Made by a program: the position numbers and the translations under genes. Shown here one piece after another: positions 44,501 through 54,766 of a DNA stretch of 64,000 nucleotides; the stretch's first letter is position 1, and each line of letters begins with the position of its first letter. Location: NCBI GenBank assembly GCA_027596075.1, contig JADGJC010000146.1, positions 33,646 through 97,645 of the forward strand. Direction: 5' to 3'. The DNA is from Rhizophlyctis rosea. Lineage: Eukaryota; Chytridiomycota; Chytridiomycetes; Rhizophlyctidales; Rhizophlyctidaceae. The notes under the pieces are model-generated. The model saw only the letters and a program-made list of their open reading frames with translations. It did no database searches and was not told the origin of the DNA.

Positions 44501-46441
44501 ATGTGGATGTTAGGAGGAAGGTTTTGGAGGGGTTGGAGGGGGTTGTTGGTGTTGGGAGGGGTGGTGGGGAAGGTGAGTTTCGTGGTCTTGTTGTCTTTCT
44601 GGTGGTGGTAATGGAGGTGCTGGAGCGGGGGCGTTTTCTGATCATTTTGGGGGTTTCCTTTCCCCTTTTCGGAAATGGGTATTGACCATGGGTTTTCTTC
44701 CTTAGATTCGGATCTCGACTACGAAACCCTTTCAATAGCGTACCGGCTTGTAAGGGGTGAGGAACCGTTTTTGAGCGTGGGTTCTTCGACTGCGGGACTT
44801 CGACTTGATGATGGGATGGAGCGGCATGTTGAGGGTGTTAGGGGACGGATATTGAAGTGGGGTGCTGCGAGGCATTTGGTGGCGCTTTATTTGAGGGTTG
44901 GGGAGGGGAGGAGGGTGGGGAGGGAGGAGAGGGGGGATAAGTGGGAGGAGGGACAACGTGGGTGGAGTCGCAGTGATGATGGTGGTGGAGAGAGGGTTGA
45001 TGTTGGGGTGGATGTGCCCAATTTGGAAGAGAGGAGAAGAAGTTTGAAGGAGGGTGGGACTGAGGTGTTACATCCTGAGCGGTTTTTGGAGGAGGCGTTT
45101 GAGGAGGTTGAGAGGGGTGGAGGGGTCGGGGTGGAGGGTGCTTCTGGACGGGGTGGTGGGTTTGTATTGGGGAGGAGTGGTTTGGAGCGTGCGGGGGTGG
45201 ATTTGGGGAGGGGGGTAGTGGGTGGGAGGAGTGAGGAGGGTGGAGGGTTTGGGATGGGGAGTGTGTTGCGTGACCGGAACGATGAGACGTTGTTGGAGGC
45301 GCGTCATACCTCTCAACCTGAGTTAATGACGGAACAACAAAGTCCGCCCACGACAATAGGGAGGGGATCGATGTTACGGACGTCGACGCCCGAACCTGGA
45401 GGGTTGATGAGGATGTCAACACCTGAACCTGGACGCGGGATGGCGACGTCGGCGCCTGAACCTGGACGCTTGATGAGGACGTCAACGCCTGAACCTGGAC
45501 GTGGAGTAACCTCTATGTCAACAACCAAATTTACACCGGTAGCGGATTCCGATACGTCGCCGGCTAGACGTCTGTTCCCGACAGCGGCGACGACGGACGC
45601 AGCGATGCAGATTGATGAGTTGCATACGGTGACAGTTGGGGATGAGCTGTCGAGGGTGGGGCTTTTGGATGGGTTTTGGGTTGCGGGGGGTGGTGGTGTG
45701 GAGGGACGTCGGATTGGGCTGGAAGGGGGTAGTGGTGGTGGAGGAAGGGAGGAAGCTGGATCTCGTCGGGGGTTAGGGAAGGACGATGGTTTGGAGGGGG
45801 AGGGTACGCTTGTCGACCGGGGTGGGGATGTCGTTGTGCCGGAGGGAAATGTGGACGAAGAAGAAGGGGAAGGAAAAACCGCGGAAGGAGACGAAGAAGA
45901 GAAGGAAAACCGACCATCCGATTCCATCCGTGTATCGACATACGCGAAGCCGGATCGGTCGATTAATTTCGGGTCTGTCATGGGACGATACAGCTTCACG
46001 CATTCTACGTACCCACCGGTCGTTATGCGGACACGGTTGAAAAAGGGTATCGCGCGAGTGTTGAAGGGGTTGGTGTTTGATGGTGATGGTGCTCATGATG
46101 CCGCCGGTGACACGGGAGAGAAAGACTCCCACCCACCCCTCCACCCTCTCCTCGCAAAGATCTTCACACTCGAACCATCACTCCTACTCGAATGCTGCGA
46201 AGGCTTAGACTTCCCCGACTCACTAACATGGGAAGAGGGATTGGGACTTGTGGGGAGACGGTTGGTGGGTGTTAGTAGGGCGCTTAGGGGTGTTGAGGGG
46301 GTTTGTAAGGGGCGGTTGGAGTTGGCGCAGGGGGTTGTGGTTGTGAGGGATCAGATTTTTTTGGGCAGGGTTGGGAGGAGGGGTGGTGGGGGTGGAGGGG
46401 AGGGGGGAGGGTTTGTTAGGTGGGTTTGTGGGGGCGTTTGA
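41522..46441 (+). CDS. Large helical-repeat (HEAT-like) protein of unknown function
   Basis: Seven exons fit in phase, including 41522-41871, 42346-42694 and 42781 onward; the last runs to the stop at 46441. The product is about 1,300 residues from MPTHHQLPDSS. The first 900 are long amphipathic helices in HEAT-like spacing (VLITVYGDIAHLLP, LFAHPLIPLKHILIPIL, MCQMFLLPLLEQL, ISTTLLSLFDDPSLDIR, TGVARAMALRVLNL). The C-terminal third is disordered, Gly/Ser/Glu-rich, with a TPEPG repeat and an acidic stretch. A short helical end follows (LHPLLAKIFTLEPSLLLECC) before a Gly-rich finish. HEAT proteins are usually scaffolds. I recognise no specific family. Intron 1 (474 nt) is four times the usual size because it carries a hairpin array. 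Codon usage swings between C-ending and G-ending blocks inside single exons. Confidence 0.65.
41927..42119. repeat. Second array of short hairpins, in intron 1 of the HEAT-like gene
   Basis: It uses the same design and some of the same stems as the array 1.3 kb upstream. Clear members are CACGC-ACA-GCGTG (41927-41939), GTGCGC-GAT-GCGCAC (42021-42035), GTCAGC-GGA-GCTGAC (42086-42100) and GTGCGC-GGA-GCGCAC (42105-42119). CGCGA-GCT-TCGCG (42000-42012) and GACG-TGAG-CGTC (41977-41988) are weaker. Both the GTGCGC and GTCAGC stems recur between arrays with different loops. Confidence 0.8.
45383..45514 (+). repeat. Four 33-bp coding repeats (TPEPG)
   Basis: In the reading frame of the HEAT-like gene, four 11-residue units follow one another: STPEPGGLMRM, STPEPGRGMAT, SAPEPGRLMRT and STPEPGRGVTS. 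Units 1 and 3, and units 2 and 4, are most alike, which suggests a two-unit duplication. Confidence 0.85.
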
Positions 46442-46633
46442 TGCTGTGCTAGGGATTATGCGGTAGAATGAGTGAGAAAATATGACGAGCTGTTGTGGGT
46501 CGTGGTCATTGCAGTTGTGGTGTTGTGGATGAGGTTTTGAGTACGTGTGTATTGATGTGTCGTGAAAGGGGTTCGGGTCAGTGCTATTATTTTGCTCGAT
46601 GTGTGAGGTGTGGGTAAGATGTGGAGGAGGGGA

Positions 46634-47254
46634 TCATCTTGATCCTTCCGTTTCGGTTTCATCACCTTCCCAGTCGGCTTCTTTCGCTCCTTCGTGTTGG
46701 ATTGTTTTCAAAATCTTTTGCCATTCCCTTCTGAACGATGGGACCGGGAATCGTTGGGACATTGCAAGGCCGCATATCATCTCAGAGCGTCTTTGTAAAA
46801 CGCACGATGGTGGGATGGATGGTACCATTTGTTGCTGCTGATTATCTTTTTGCATTATTTGCCTACCCTGCGCGTAAGTCACGGGGGAATTGCTGGACTG
46901 GCATGCAAAAAGGTGCCACGCATAGGAAACATCCCTCGGCTCTGTTTGAAAGATTAGAGGATACTCCACGCGGTGGAAGAACGAAGTGCGCTCGTTTTGG
47001 CACTTGTTTCGGGGTCTTGCGTTTGTGAAATGGTGGTGGACATATATTGATGAAATATCAGGATAGCATTAGGCTTGGACAAGTAGAGCAAAAAGTCCAG
47101 CCCGTCAAAGATTCGCGCCCGATGCAGTTCCAGATACCCTTGCAAGACGCTTATTGGGTGTGTTGGTTCTCGAAATGCTAAATACCTGAGTGGGGCAAAC
47201 TACTTTCTACACTCCCGCATCAGCTTGGAGAAAGTTTTCCAATGGCCGTGTCAT
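46634..47254 (-). CDS. Hypothetical small protein, about 185 aa
   Basis: A three-exon model keeps phase. Exon 1 runs from ATG at 47254 (MTRPLENFLQADAG). Exon 2, from about 47184, reads HFENQHTPISVLQGYLELH then GLDFLLYLSKPNAILIF. The last exon reads PRDVSYAWHLFACQSSNSP, then RFPVPSFRREWQKIL and an acidic end (EGDETETEGSR). The first donor, GTGTAG, is weak, and the second intron is short (about 70 nt, donor GTGCCA). The final exon on its own looks clearly coding. The protein is soluble and mostly helical. I recognise no family. It converges on the HEAT-like gene, with about 190 bp between the stops. Confidence 0.4.
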
Positions 47255-47726
47255 TATGGAGAAAGGAAGTTCTATGCAAGCAAAAGGGTAAAAAAAAGAA
47301 TACAGGATGGAGTATAGCAGTATACCATATCATTCCCTTCGAACTTGTATGACACATGGTTGAGAAGGGGGCCTACACCGAATGTAAAACTGCAACCCAA
47401 CCCCTTTTTGGCGCTTCTCGGATTGGTGTGTTTTGCATGTGCCCCGGCAATGTACCCAACTTGGCTGGTATGTCCAGGTAGCCAGTCATCTCACGTGGGA
47501 TTGCCAGATTGCCGATGCATGCAGTTGCAACGAGGGTGCTTATTTTGAGGGGGATGGGGGATTTTTGGGAGTAAGAGAACTGAATAAGGATGACATGGGT
47601 TGAGATCGAGGATCAAACCTCGCCGAGTACTGTGGTCCATATTCTCTTGGGTGCCGATGAAGAATATGGCCAAAAATTACAGCACGCAGTATTCCCGTGT
47701 TGTTGTCGATGAAGAACATGGCAAAA
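47255..47726. other. Spacer with a partial copy of the 5S gene 3' end
   Basis: Most of it shows no gene. At about 47661-47695, TACAGCACGCAGTATTCCCG, preceded by GATGAAGAA, repeats the 3' end and flank of the neighbouring 5S gene, and the same GATGAAGAA flank recurs at 47709. This is a partial tandem duplication of about 50 bp. Confidence 0.6.
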
Positions 47727-47844
47727 CTACAGCACGCAGTATTCCCGTGTGGTCCCCCACCACAGTACTGACTGCGCCATCACCAGCTTAACTTCGGAGA
47801 TCAGACGGGATCCGGTGCTTTCTGGTGTGTATGGCCGTAGATAC
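47727..47844 (-). rRNA. 5S ribosomal RNA
   Basis: The minus strand reads TCTACGGCCATAC at the 5' end, then CCGTCTGATCTCCGAAGTTA, the conserved loop B/C region with the internal A box, and ends GGGAATACTGCGTGCTGTAG. The terminal CTACGGC and GCTGTAG pair as helix I, with one G-U. Length, about 118 nt, is normal. It stands alone among protein genes, so 5S genes are dispersed in this genome. It is transcribed by RNA polymerase III. A T-rich stretch that would end transcription follows the 3' end (AGTTTTGCC). Confidence 0.9.
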
Positions 47845-48997
47845 TAAAAAACTCGGGAAAAGCATTATATTCGTATCTGTTGTTGCTGTTTGTTTGACAG
47901 AATGTTATTTTGAACAATCCATTTATCGGTGATGAATCTGATTGCGCCACGGGTCTCCGAAACGGGCTTTCAACGTGGGCATCTGCTTAGGTGATGAGAA
48001 GATAAAAACTCAATATGCTTACCGCCGATTTGTGTGGGTTTCCTGTCAAATCGATGCGGTTAGATGAGTGGGCACTTTACTCACTTTTCATGTCCTTCTT
48101 TTGTTCCAAAAAATTGGAGATCTTGAAACTTGGGAGGCTGTTGCCGCCGTTGTCATTGGTGCATCACCGGTGAACAGCAGTGAAGAGCAGCTAACAATAT
48201 GTTTGCGCGAAGATGTTGAATGCTCTGAAACATCGGGTTGGACTGGGGCTAGATGGACCCCGATAGCATTCAGAAGATTACAAGATCGCCGCAATGTCTG
48301 CTAAGGATCGCAAATCCAACGGTCTGGATAAGGAGACGCTCCATAACCCTATTGAAGATATGGCCTTGGGGTGAACCATATCCAAGGAAACCAACGGATT
48401 GGCTCGGTCAATTTTCCTTTCGCTATGTTAGGCGTTTGCTGTTACCCCTCGAAAAGGGACGACCTCCTAAGGACCTCACTTGAATAGATGATCCTTGAAT
48501 TTTTGGGGGTCTTGTACGCACATGAGTGCTGATCCCTCACGGACGTCCGGCCCAATCTCGATCTAGTCGCTGTTTACCCGATCCCAAACACCATTTCTTT
48601 GGGTTTACCTCATAGGTTGGACCCAACAATGCCAACCGCCGGCGGCATTTATGGGATTTACAGACACCAGCTTATCATGCGTGGGTGGAAAAAATGTTAT
48701 ATCATGCCGCAATATCATTCAACATATTTTCATCAACCACCGTAAAAGTATCAAACCCCCTTTTTCTGGTACTCTAGTAATCCTCTTGTAAGCGTTTGAA
48801 AGCGCGAGCTCTCCGCACATCTGTTCTGTTGATGATTGCCTCCGGTTCCTCCACCTACCTTCGTTGATTGTCGGAGGTTCAGAATTACATACTCCGGATC
48901 ACTTGCCCCCGGATTAAGGAGGAAGGGGTGTTTCGCTCACTCTCATCCAAACGGATACGATAGTTTTTGACACCATAACCACAATAAGGTCATCATC
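47845..48997. other. Upstream region of the Tmc-like gene, no clear gene
   Basis: A 78-codon plus frame at 48068-48304 and an overlapping minus frame are the largest; neither has a domain. The 5S gene's upstream flank and the promoter of the Tmc-like gene lie here. Confidence 0.45.
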
Positions 48998-51900
48998 ATG
49001 AGGAGAGGCAGCGTGAGCATGAGGAAGACCAGTATGGCAGGGCATGGGAAGACCATGCCGCAAAGGCGTAGGGGGGAAACGAAGAATCATCGACCACCCA
49101 ACAAGTTTGAACACAAGATAGTGAGTTGTCATTCCGTCTCTGATCTGCTTCACAAGCGCTTCGATGGGCGCACCGGCTTAATTACGCACTTCTGCAACTT
49201 CGCAAGTTTACACTTCTTTATGGAATGACGCAAGGCAATGCAGTCAGCGAGAATGTGGCATTTGTGCTCGGGCTTCTCGAGGACATTCAATTGCTTTCGT
49301 TTGCGTTCCGTCCTGAAGCGGGCTTCGGGTACATGCCGTGGTGGATGCGTAAGTATGAACGATTTTTTGCATCTGTTGCACGATACACAATCTAATGGTA
49401 TCTGATTAATCCTCTACAGCATATCTGTTCAATCCGCTCAGTTACAAACCGGAATCGAACAACGGCTCCACCGTGCTGTTCTATGTGGCGTTCATATTCT
49501 TGGTTTTCAACAACGTCGTCATGGCTCAGGTTGGGATTTCACTAAATAGCAACAAGATGCAAGGTAAGGCTATGAATTTGAACTTTGACGGAGATGACAT
49601 TGCATCACACAACGATACATTGCCAACATTGCTTTCTGGACAGCTATATGGCCATTGCATCTCCTTCGCTTCATCACCAAACTGAAAACGACCGTGTTTT
49701 TGATTCCGATATACGAGATCATGATCTATGGACTCGTATGCCATGATGCTCATACGGGCTTGCGGTACATGTTCGTGAACCCCAGTCAATGCAAATCCTT
49801 TCTCCATACGGTAATACCTGGCGCGATCGGGGTGGCGTACCTAACCTTAAAGGTATGTCTTGGCAGGTTGATCAAATGAGGTGAATGGAATCTACAAAGT
49901 CTTACGTGAATAAACCACTACAGGCACCAATAGTTATATCGGTCTTCTTCCGCATCAACCCAGCTGAACAATCACACAGCTCCAAAACCACCGGGCGGGT
50001 CGATGTGGTATACACATACATGCGGTTCATTCTCAGTATCATTTTGGAATTCACTGCGGAAAATGGCCCCGCGGCTATCATTACAGCCATTACTCTGATC
50101 TCCTTCATCATGGTGTTTCTCATTTCGCGCTATCAGCCCATGTTCCAATCTCGCTTCAACGACATTCGAGCTGGCATCTTTGCGCTGAGCTTCTGGTCTG
50201 GCATCCAGGCTGGGATATGTTATGCGTATGGGGGATATTCCAGCCCTATTGGGTTTGCGATGCTTTGTATTTGGTTGGTGCCCGCATTCATATCGGGCTA
50301 CATGGCGAGTTCCATCACCAGGACAATCATTTGCCGGGGTGTTTACAGGCGCATGAAAGGTAAGAAGAGACATCATTCATGATTTGGGATGTATGTTGAA
50401 CTGTCTGCCACTGCAGCTCGGCAAGAGCAGCTCTCGGAAGAAGGAGGATTATCCGGCAGCCTACGGTCCAAGCAGGTCAAGCTGACAGCTGTAATGGCCT
50501 CAGATGGAGAAACGGGAAAAGGGGGGTCACGGGATTATTTTATCAATAAGCTGGATGACATTGTTGGGAAAGTGACGGTGGAGCCAGTCAAGGTTTTCAG
50601 GAGCTATGCGGTAGGTCACTGTAGACTTAACAATGTGGCGCCACAAGAGTAATCTTGGAAGGGAAATGGGCCTTTAGGACGTGGAGATCGCATGTCGCTT
50701 CTTGCAACGCAATAAGGACCCAGAAGCGTGGGGCTTGGCGAATTCGATCTTCGACGCAGGCATTGAGCAATATCCAGACCTAAGCTCACTGCCTCTCATG
50801 AAGTGTAAGAAACTCAAGTGGTAGTATGTATCCCCGCCGTACTGAGTTGCATATCAATGGCTTCAAGGTCACTACATGGCAGATTTTGAAGTTGGCGATC
50901 CCAGCCATCTTTGGGAGTGCCTCGATTTGGCCAAGGTCAGTCCTATTCCTCCCCTTTTCCAATTGCAACCTGTTGACACATTCCCATCTAGAGCTCACGA
51001 CCTCCATTCGACATTCGCTTTTTCATATTCTTTGAGGAACGCGCGATGGAGCAGGAGGATCGCAAAGAAGACCTTGCAGCATCACATCTTAATATCACGG
51101 GATATACAGAAGTGATCGCGATGGAGAGAAGTGTACGAAAATATCATTTGGAGACGGTTTTGGCTCTGAAGGCCTTGTGGGAGTACCTGAAAAGCGACAA
51201 GGTGGCGCCAGATTGTATTCCGTATTTGTTGGCAAGAGTGGGTAAGTGATAACAATGCTTTGAGTTGGCTCAATGGCGATGTCTTATGTGATCGAAACAG
51301 ATGCCAACAGAAGCAATGCCAAAAAGGTGTATGAGGCCATGTTGAACAAGTACCCGGTATGCGGCTTTCTTCAGTGTATTTGGGTAAATCAAGCCTTATT
51401 GACGCGCGAGTCGAATCTTTGCAGAACTCAAAACAAGTCCTTCGACGATATAGCGCGTTCCTTCTCACAGTTGAGAATGATGTTGAAGAGGCCACAAAGC
51501 TGTTAAATCGAGCAGAAGGTTTGAGAACTGTTCTTGCCCAGATTCAGCATATCCGGAATGTACTCATATGGAATCATCAGACATTGAGAATGCTGAAGCT
51601 CGAGAGTTGAGCAGCAGACCCGTGGATATTAGACCCGACCCCGCAATGCAACGCGACTTTGAAAATTTCCGCTTTGGCGGAGATATGGAAATGATTCGTG
51701 AAATGTCTCATGGGGATCCTGCTGGTGGGACCAGTGCATCACACTCTATGGATGGCATGCGGGTCAGCGACGATATCCTCAACGTCGATGCAATACCACC
51801 GGAGGAAGCAAACGTGAATGGGGACCGTGGCGAGCGTGACAATACCCTACGCCGGCGTACATCCAATGCTGTTTTTGTCCCTCAGCCCGAGTTCAAGCTT

Positions 51901-54766
51901 ACAGATGGCCTCGGGCCTGGAGGTGTTGGCGACTATGCTAATAGTGACGACGGCGCATCACGACAGCTTTCCATACTTGACCGCAAAAAGTCCTTGGGCT
52001 TTGCCGGGGAAGTGAACTTGCAAGAGTCTATGCCGTCAATCGCACAACGTTTGGAAGAGGCGAGAAAGAAGGACAAAGCTTGGCGATCTGGACCTGGCTC
52101 CCAGTCGGGATCGCAGACCTCCGCAACTAGCAGTCAGAAGGATGCAAGACAGATACGGTTGGTGAGAAACTTAATGGAAACACGGCTTTTGGGTCCAATC
52201 AATCGATTCAACATCTTGGTGAGTGAACCATAGCTGATATTCATGAAGCTGCGTTGTGGGACTTGCTGACATCATATCACAGATGAATATCGCAACGGTC
52301 CTCCTTCTGACTGTGCTGATTGCTGGCTGCTGCCTCACCGTATTGACGTTCGGACAAATCCTTCAGGCAGTCAACGAAGCGTTCACACGAATGAGACCAC
52401 GAGCAACATTGATCAGAAGTACGCTTTACTGGCTTTCTCCTCCGCATACGGAGAAAATCTGACAGAGTTGATGCTATGCAGTGACAATGTACATGCGCAT
52501 GATTCTTTTGGCGGGGAGCGCAGGTTCCGCTGGAACTATGCCAATGTCGCACGCCCGAGATATCATCACCAGCTCATTACAACTTTTCAGCGGTGCCCTC
52601 TATGGCAATATCCAAGCAACTACGTTACCAGTATGATCTTCTGTGCTTCGTTTCCATATATTGCAACTGACTAAAAGAGAAAATGTTTTGCAGCTTTTGT
52701 TTAAATACAACCTGAATGATCAGCCTTCATATTGGCTTCGAGTGTTCCGAAATCCTACGCGTGAGTGGCAATTGTTCTAGTCTTGTCCTCTCGCTGATTA
52801 TCGAACTAACTTGCTTGGATGTTGGTCCATCATCAGTCTCCCTGAAGCATCTCAATCCTTACTTCCTCATGGAGTTGCTGTACAATTCTGGAGTGGCTGT
52901 GGTGCAATGGCCACCGGACGCCTTCTTCACTGTTCAGACACAGCTCGCAACAGAGATCAGGATTTGGGTGGACAACATTTTGGAAGTTTCCAAGGCCTTC
53001 GAAGACATGGCTGCACAGGGAGGGAGTGATTTCTTGATTAGTAATACGCGTACCATGAACATTTGCTGTGAGTTATTTTGAGGAAGTACTATGTGGCAGG
53101 AGCCAGCTTCATCACTCAACATCTGTTCCGCAGACGGATTGGTGGGAGCTACCATTGGGATCTCTCTATTGGTGGGATTGGTCTTGTTCCGACCAATTCT
53201 CGCTCAGACCCGCAAAAGGGAAATTCAGATTCTGTCGTTAGTTCATACGCTCCCAAGAAAATATATAAATGAGAGAGTCGATGCTTTGGAAGTGGAGGGT
53301 AAGTTTTACCGATGGCGGTCGTTGGTGTCCCGCATTGGCTATATGATACAGATACTCATTCAATCTCTCACAGTGGAGAACATTATGGAGGAGATGGGTA
53401 AGTGTGGAATGATCTACATAAAACCCGAAGACGTTCTGAACACATCTTTCAGAGGACGAAACGGAGGGCATGAAAAGCTCAAAATCTAGCATAGGTATTC
53501 CTTCCGAAAACGTGATGCGGGACCATACAACACGCCGTTTGACTAAGGTAATGAGGGATTTCCATTGATTCACATATCCACAGGAAATGTGCTTGGCTGA
53601 TGAGGCCATCTTGTACGCAGCAATACCTCCTGTCTCTATTCCTCTTCGCGCTCTGCGGATCATGCATGTACGCTCCTTCCCTTCAACAGTCCCAAACAGC
53701 CGCAACAGTCATCAACACAATCGACACACTCACGGACCGTCTGTATGGCGTAAGCGGGACCGCCGCACTGGCATTGGAAATGATCGCTCAGGACCAGAAC
53801 AGCTGGAAACCCCAAGAACCAAAGCTGTGGTTCGAGGAGTATCTCCTCACATACGATGAGGCGCACACTCAACTGATCATGCAGACTGATGGCGGCTTCA
53901 GCATATACAACTTCCCTAGCGCTGGGCAGTACGAACGGGCGCGTAAGTCCATTGGCGCTTTCAATGTGAAGGGAACTATCTGGATTGATCTTTTGTGTAT
54001 CTCTTTCAGATCCTTTATGCCATTTGGTCGATCCCAACGGATGTGATCCATCAGTGCGGTGAGCAAAAATAGCTTCAGAAATATTGATCGAACCAAGTAA
54101 GAATCGCCTTTATTGAATGGTGTCGAACAGCACGTACAACTATTCCATTGGCTACAATGAGAATCTCACCACCTCGAGCATGGAAAATATTTATGCTCGG
54201 TGGCATGAGGCGGCGGAAGGATTTCGGAGTAAGCATTTGCCCTGTGTCCCGCGATTGCACCAGCCATGCTAAAGATATCATCTTCAATATAGATGATCCT
54301 CCCGCAGCTCAGACATTCGACAGCCCGCGGATACCTTTTATTACTGGTTTGCTGGAAGACATCACGCAAGCAACACAAGCGGAGAATGACCTTCTTGTAC
54401 AAGATGTCAGCAATGGCAGTGCCAGGTATTTACCGAACGGGTTCCTCTTCTCGCATAGACAGCCTCAAGCGGTTCCTCCAGTCTTGCCTCCACATTGAGG
54501 ATTCGCTAATGTTTGTTTCTCATTTTCGCATCTCCAGCGCGCGTTCCTTGAACATCTTCCTCTTTGTTCTGGCCTTGGCGGTACTGCTCATCAGCTACGT
54601 TTTCGTCTTCCGAAATGTCGTATGGACGCTTCGCAACGAAATGCTGAACATCTGCAAGTTGTATTTGTCTTTACCGCCAGGGCTCATACAGTCTGTGCCG
54701 GAATTGAAGCGGTTTGTCGACAGTGGGGGTGCGGTGATGCCGACGTTGTTGCAACAGAAGAAATAG
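48998..54766 (+). CDS. TmcB/TmcC-like multi-pass membrane sensor protein
   Basis: The start MRRGSVSMRKTSMAGHGK is chosen because exon 1 (48998-49120) joins in phase to exon 2 at 49207, giving FTLLYGMTQGNAVSENVAFV and LGLLEDIQLLSFAFRP, which open many chytrid and amoebozoan Tmc proteins. Membrane segments follow: LFYVAFIFLVFNNVVMAQVG, FLHTVIPGAIGVAYLTL, AAIITAITLISFIMVFLIS and GFAMLCIWLVPAFISGYMAS. Next is a helical TPR-like region ending SKQVLRRYSAFLLTVENDVE then KLLNRAEGL, the hallmark spacing of TmcB/TmcC. A disordered cytoplasmic stretch precedes further membrane helices (VLLLTVLIAGCCLTVL, TIGISLLVGLVLFRPIL, IFLFVLALAVLLISYVFVF) around an extracellular loop domain. The end is MPTLLQQKK at 54766. 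About 20 exons are needed. The family is named for Dictyostelium tiny macrocysts genes; no cyclase domain is seen here. A sensory role is inferred. Confidence 0.7.

Noticed and set aside
44838..45999. Long Ser/Pro/His-rich minus-strand frames opposite the HEAT-like gene
   Set aside because: They are antisense shadows of the Gly/Glu/Arg-rich coding exon, which is linked by phase to six other exons.
47605..47640. Minus-strand CGAGGTTTGATCCTCG, tRNA T-arm-like
   Set aside because: The hairpin pairs well, but no D-arm or anticodon arm precedes it, so it is not called as a tRNA.
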